This document shows, one piece after another, positions 61,917 through 64,000 of a DNA stretch of 64,000 nucleotides (the first letter of the stretch is position 1; each line of letters starts with the position of its first letter). The notes beneath the pieces are model-generated. The model searched no databases. It saw nothing but the letters and a program-made list of their open reading frames with translations, and was not told the DNA's origin. The translations under genes and the position numbers were made by a program. This DNA is from JBPOFY01 sp051252415 (GTDB taxonomy: Bacteria > Verrucomicrobiota > Verrucomicrobiia > Opitutales > Coraliomargaritaceae): assembly GCA_051252415.1 (NCBI GenBank), contig JBPOGA010000014.1, positions 1 through 64,000 of the forward strand, given 5' to 3'.

Positions 61917-63865
61917 AAGATTAGAAGTTTTTGCTGTAGCCGACGAGCAGCTCTATTATCGGGATTAATTTCAAGTGCTCGATTAACACTTACTAACGCA
62001 TCTGCCCGACGCTCAGGCTGATTGCTCAAAAAAGCCGCCCAATAGTAATGCATATTACTATTGTTAGGAGCTATTTCCAGCGCGCGTTCAAACGCCTGCT
62101 CTGCTCGCCCCATGGATCCAGCAAGCGCATATGAAACGCCCAACTGCCCCCATGCTCTTGCATACTCACTAGAAATCTCCGTGGCACGCACTGCCGCATC
62201 ACTCGCAATAGATCCAATCTCCGCAAAATCTGCAGGACTTTGATAAAACCTCTGAATATGTGCCTCACTTAACCCTACCAATGCATCCGCATTTGAAGGA
62301 TCCAGACGCACAGCGTCTTCGAACAAATAAACAACACGCTCCAGTAACGCGGTGTTCCCCGAGACTGGCACACCTTGAGCAATTAGATGCTCCAAGCGCT
62401 GCCTTGCTTGCATTTCAATCGCATGAGACTGCAGTCTGGGAATCGCATACGCATACAAGCTAACCCCGATGGCCATTCCCGCCACTGCATATAAACTACT
62501 CATAGATACTGAATGAGGAATCTTAAACCGACGATTTGTGCTCGATTTGACTAATATCCCAAAATAAAAGACACCATAAAAAAGCAGCGCAGGAACGTAG
62601 AGGGTAAAGCTAAAGCCAGCACAGAACAAAAAGACCAAGAAACTTGCCAGCCCAACAGAGAGATAGAATCGCTGCGGAGGCATGATCGAACCATCTCGCC
62701 CCTTTAATTTTACCCGCGATGGCTCCAATCTTAATCGTTTGTAACTGCCCCTCAGTATCCAAACAATCGGCACGCAAAATAAGATAAAACCGACCACTCC
62801 GTATTGAGCCAGCAATAATAAGTAGTCATTGTGTGGCGTCTGAGGGAGTTTTGAGAAGGTAATACTAGGGCTTTGCTCAAAAGCCATCGAATAAGCACCT
62901 GCCCCAATACCTGATATAGGTGACTGCAAAAATAAATCCACCGCGCCACTCCACAATTCCAAGCGAACGGCCTCTCCCTCTGGTGAAATGGCGTGGGCAA
63001 ACTTATTCTGATACTTCGGGACCAATAATGTAAGTCCGACAACGCACGCAAGCATGATACCAAAAACGACAAGAGGCCTCACGACACGCTTAGAGAGTGT
63101 TTTATAGCAAAATTGAGGCACCAGAAAGATGATACAACCTAGGCCAAGCAAAGGCCAAAGAAGAGCCGTGAAGACCAGTGAACATAAAAACATGAGCGAC
63201 ACATAGAAACACAAGACACGCAAAATAACTGGCAAACGAGGCACTGCAGCAGTGATCAATAAAGATGGAATTAAGACCAGCAAGAACACCGCAAACGAAT
63301 TAGGGTCACCAAATGAGCCCGACGCTTGAGCAAAGAAATCTGGGCTCAATTTGACGCTATGATCCGCCCAAACCTGCCCCATTCTCTGAGACCCCTGGAA
63401 AAACTGATAAAACCCAACAAAAATGGCATACACGGCAGGACTCAGCGCCAACACGATTGTCACCCACAAATGCGCGCGAGTGCGCACATTATTAACAAAA
63501 ACCCAAAACAAAATAAACGCTTCGAGTCCATATATAAGCTCCATCTGGCCTAGCCATGGCGTCGGGCTCAGCCAGAATACATTAACAACCGCCCAAAGTA
63601 TAAAGGGTAGAAACAAAAACGGGACATGACTAAGCCGTTTAGGCTTTTCATGATCCACAGCGAACCAAATTCCATGCAATGCCAACAAGACACAAAATAA
63701 GGGAAACAAAAACACATGCGTATCCGCGCGTGCGCCTCCCAACGAGACCGTAAAGAGAGCCAGAATGCTTCCAAGGCATAATGTCACCAGCCAATCGAAG
63801 AAGTTCCCCCATGAGAGGTGACCGAAATAGGCAATATTTCCAGATTTATCAATTAATGAAGGCAT
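61913..63865 (-). CDS. O-antigen ligase/polymerase-like (Wzy_C) membrane protein with TPR tail
   Basis: 650 residues. About ten membrane helices fill residues 20-450, with the Wzy_C-type periplasmic loop TFSKLPQTPHNDYLLLLAQYGVVGF (quoted only to mark it: TPHNDYLLLLAQYGVVGF). The C-terminal 150 residues are TPR repeats (DPSNADALVGLSEAHIQRF and ARAWGQLGVSYALAGSMGRAEQAFERALEIAPNN in part). Such proteins join or extend surface glycans or glycosylate proteins. It is the first gene of the operon with the FecR-like and CHASE2 genes, which ties glycan assembly to cAMP signalling (inference). Confidence 0.8.
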   Translation of the reverse strand: MPSLIDKSGNIAYFGHLSWGNFFDWLVTLCLGSILALFTVSLGGARADTHVFLFPLFCVLLALHGIWFAVDHEKPKRLSHVPFLFLPFILWAVVNVFWLSPTPWLGQMELIYGLEAFILFWVFVNNVRTRAHLWVTIVLALSPAVYAIFVGFYQFFQGSQRMGQVWADHSVKLSPDFFAQASGSFGDPNSFAVFLLVLIPSLLITAAVPRLPVILRVLCFYVSLMFLCSLVFTALLWPLLGLGCIIFLVPQFCYKTLSKRVVRPLVVFGIMLACVVGLTLLVPKYQNKFAHAISPEGEAVRLELWSGAVDLFLQSPISGIGAGAYSMAFEQSPSITFSKLPQTPHNDYLLLLAQYGVVGFILFCVPIVWILRGSYKRLRLEPSRVKLKGRDGSIMPPQRFYLSVGLASFLVFLFCAGFSFTLYVPALLFYGVFYFGILVKSSTNRRFKIPHSVSMSSLYAVAGMAIGVSLYAYAIPRLQSHAIEMQARQRLEHLIAQGVPVSGNTALLERVVYLFEDAVRLDPSNADALVGLSEAHIQRFYQSPADFAEIGSIASDAAVRATEISSEYARAWGQLGVSYALAGSMGRAEQAFERALEIAPNNSNMHYYWAAFLSNQPERRADALVSVNRALEINPDNRAARRLQQKLLIL

Positions 63866-64000
63866 GCGGTGTGGAAGGGTCCAGTTAGAGACTTAAACGG
63901 ACAAAGAATACACAGAAACACTATTTTTAAACAATAATATAGCCCCAAGCTGCGTTACTGCGAAATTAATACCAATATTTAAAGATCTCTGATTCGCTAG
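63866..64000. other. Right edge, no gene seen
   Basis: The last 135 bp are AT-rich, hold the presumed promoter of the Wzy-like operon, and show no gene that can be supported inside the window. Confidence 0.5.

Overview
The window looks like a chromosomal segment of a Gram-negative bacterium of the PVC group, most likely Verrucomicrobiota of the Opitutales/Puniceicoccaceae type (Coraliomargarita- or Lentimonas-like). This assignment is inference. It rests on kdsB and gmd (LPS and surface sugars), an OprP-like outer-membrane porin, ExbB/ExbD/TonB, a Planctomycete-type cytochrome c, DUF5069 and DUF4126 proteins, very large secreted proteins with a shared C-terminal region, and many small palindromic intergenic repeats. 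There is no rRNA, confident tRNA, CRISPR array, transposase or phage gene.

Layout. 0.5-3 kb (-): ExbB-ExbD-TonB energy transducer plus a small secreted protein. 3.3-5.1 kb (+): PfkB-type kinase and tmk. 5.2-7.7 kb: pirin, DoxX, MarR and carbonic anhydrase, with one perfect 12-bp palindrome in front of both doxX and marR. 7.7-13.8 kb: tag, a Cys-His-Asp protein, gmd, miaA, a VWA-like membrane protein and an OvoA-C-terminal-like methyltransferase. 13.8-18 kb (-): TPR lipoprotein-like/secreted protein and a large purple-acid-phosphatase-like protein. 18.4-23 kb: an M29-like peptidase, then a PglC-like phosphoglycosyl transferase, ACP, SDR and AMP-ligase cassette. 23.5 kb: a cytochrome. 24.1-32.3 kb: a CotH-like giant protein divergent from a VTC-domain / DUF4956 / porin operon, the whole block lying between two long direct repeats. 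32.4-36.1 kb (-): two small or AT-rich unknowns, TerB-like, flotillin and NfeD-like. 36.6-42.7 kb: a nucleotidyltransferase, DUF4126, gcvP and divergent gcvT. 42.7-45.6 kb (-): ECF sigma, one-TM protein (candidate anti-sigma) and an HtrA homologue that has lost its whole catalytic triad. 45.7-49.2 kb (+): ketoacyl synthase, ACP and CrtI-like FAD oxidoreductase. 49.2-54 kb: DUF5069, a metallo-beta-lactamase-fold hydrolase and a 1063-residue repeat protein. 54-58.2 kb (-): kdsB, trpB, trpG, nrdR, an unknown and HIT. 58.2-63.9 kb: rhodanese, then (-) a Wzy/TPR ligase, FecR-like and CHASE2 adenylate cyclase operon.

How the parts may work together. Much of the window serves the cell surface: energised outer-membrane transport (TonB, porin), glycan building (gmd, kdsB, PglC cassette, Wzy-like), membrane organisation (flotillin/NfeD) and envelope stress sensing (ECF sigma with a pseudo-HtrA). 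The most likely under-described system is the CotH-VTC-DUF4956-porin block. It joins a secreted kinase-fold protein, a cytosolic polyphosphate-polymerase fold, an uncharacterised membrane protein and a porin whose closest-looking family is phosphate-selective. Second candidates are the ECF/pseudo-HtrA module, the PglC-ACP-SDR-ligase module and an in-frame palindromic insert inside the CrtI-like gene.

Small repeats of at least five families are frequent between genes, and one family is inserted inside copies of two others. Start codons were often moved downstream from the longest possible frame, using signal peptides, family lengths or known ligand positions. Shine-Dalgarno sequences are generally weak, so most starts carry some doubt.
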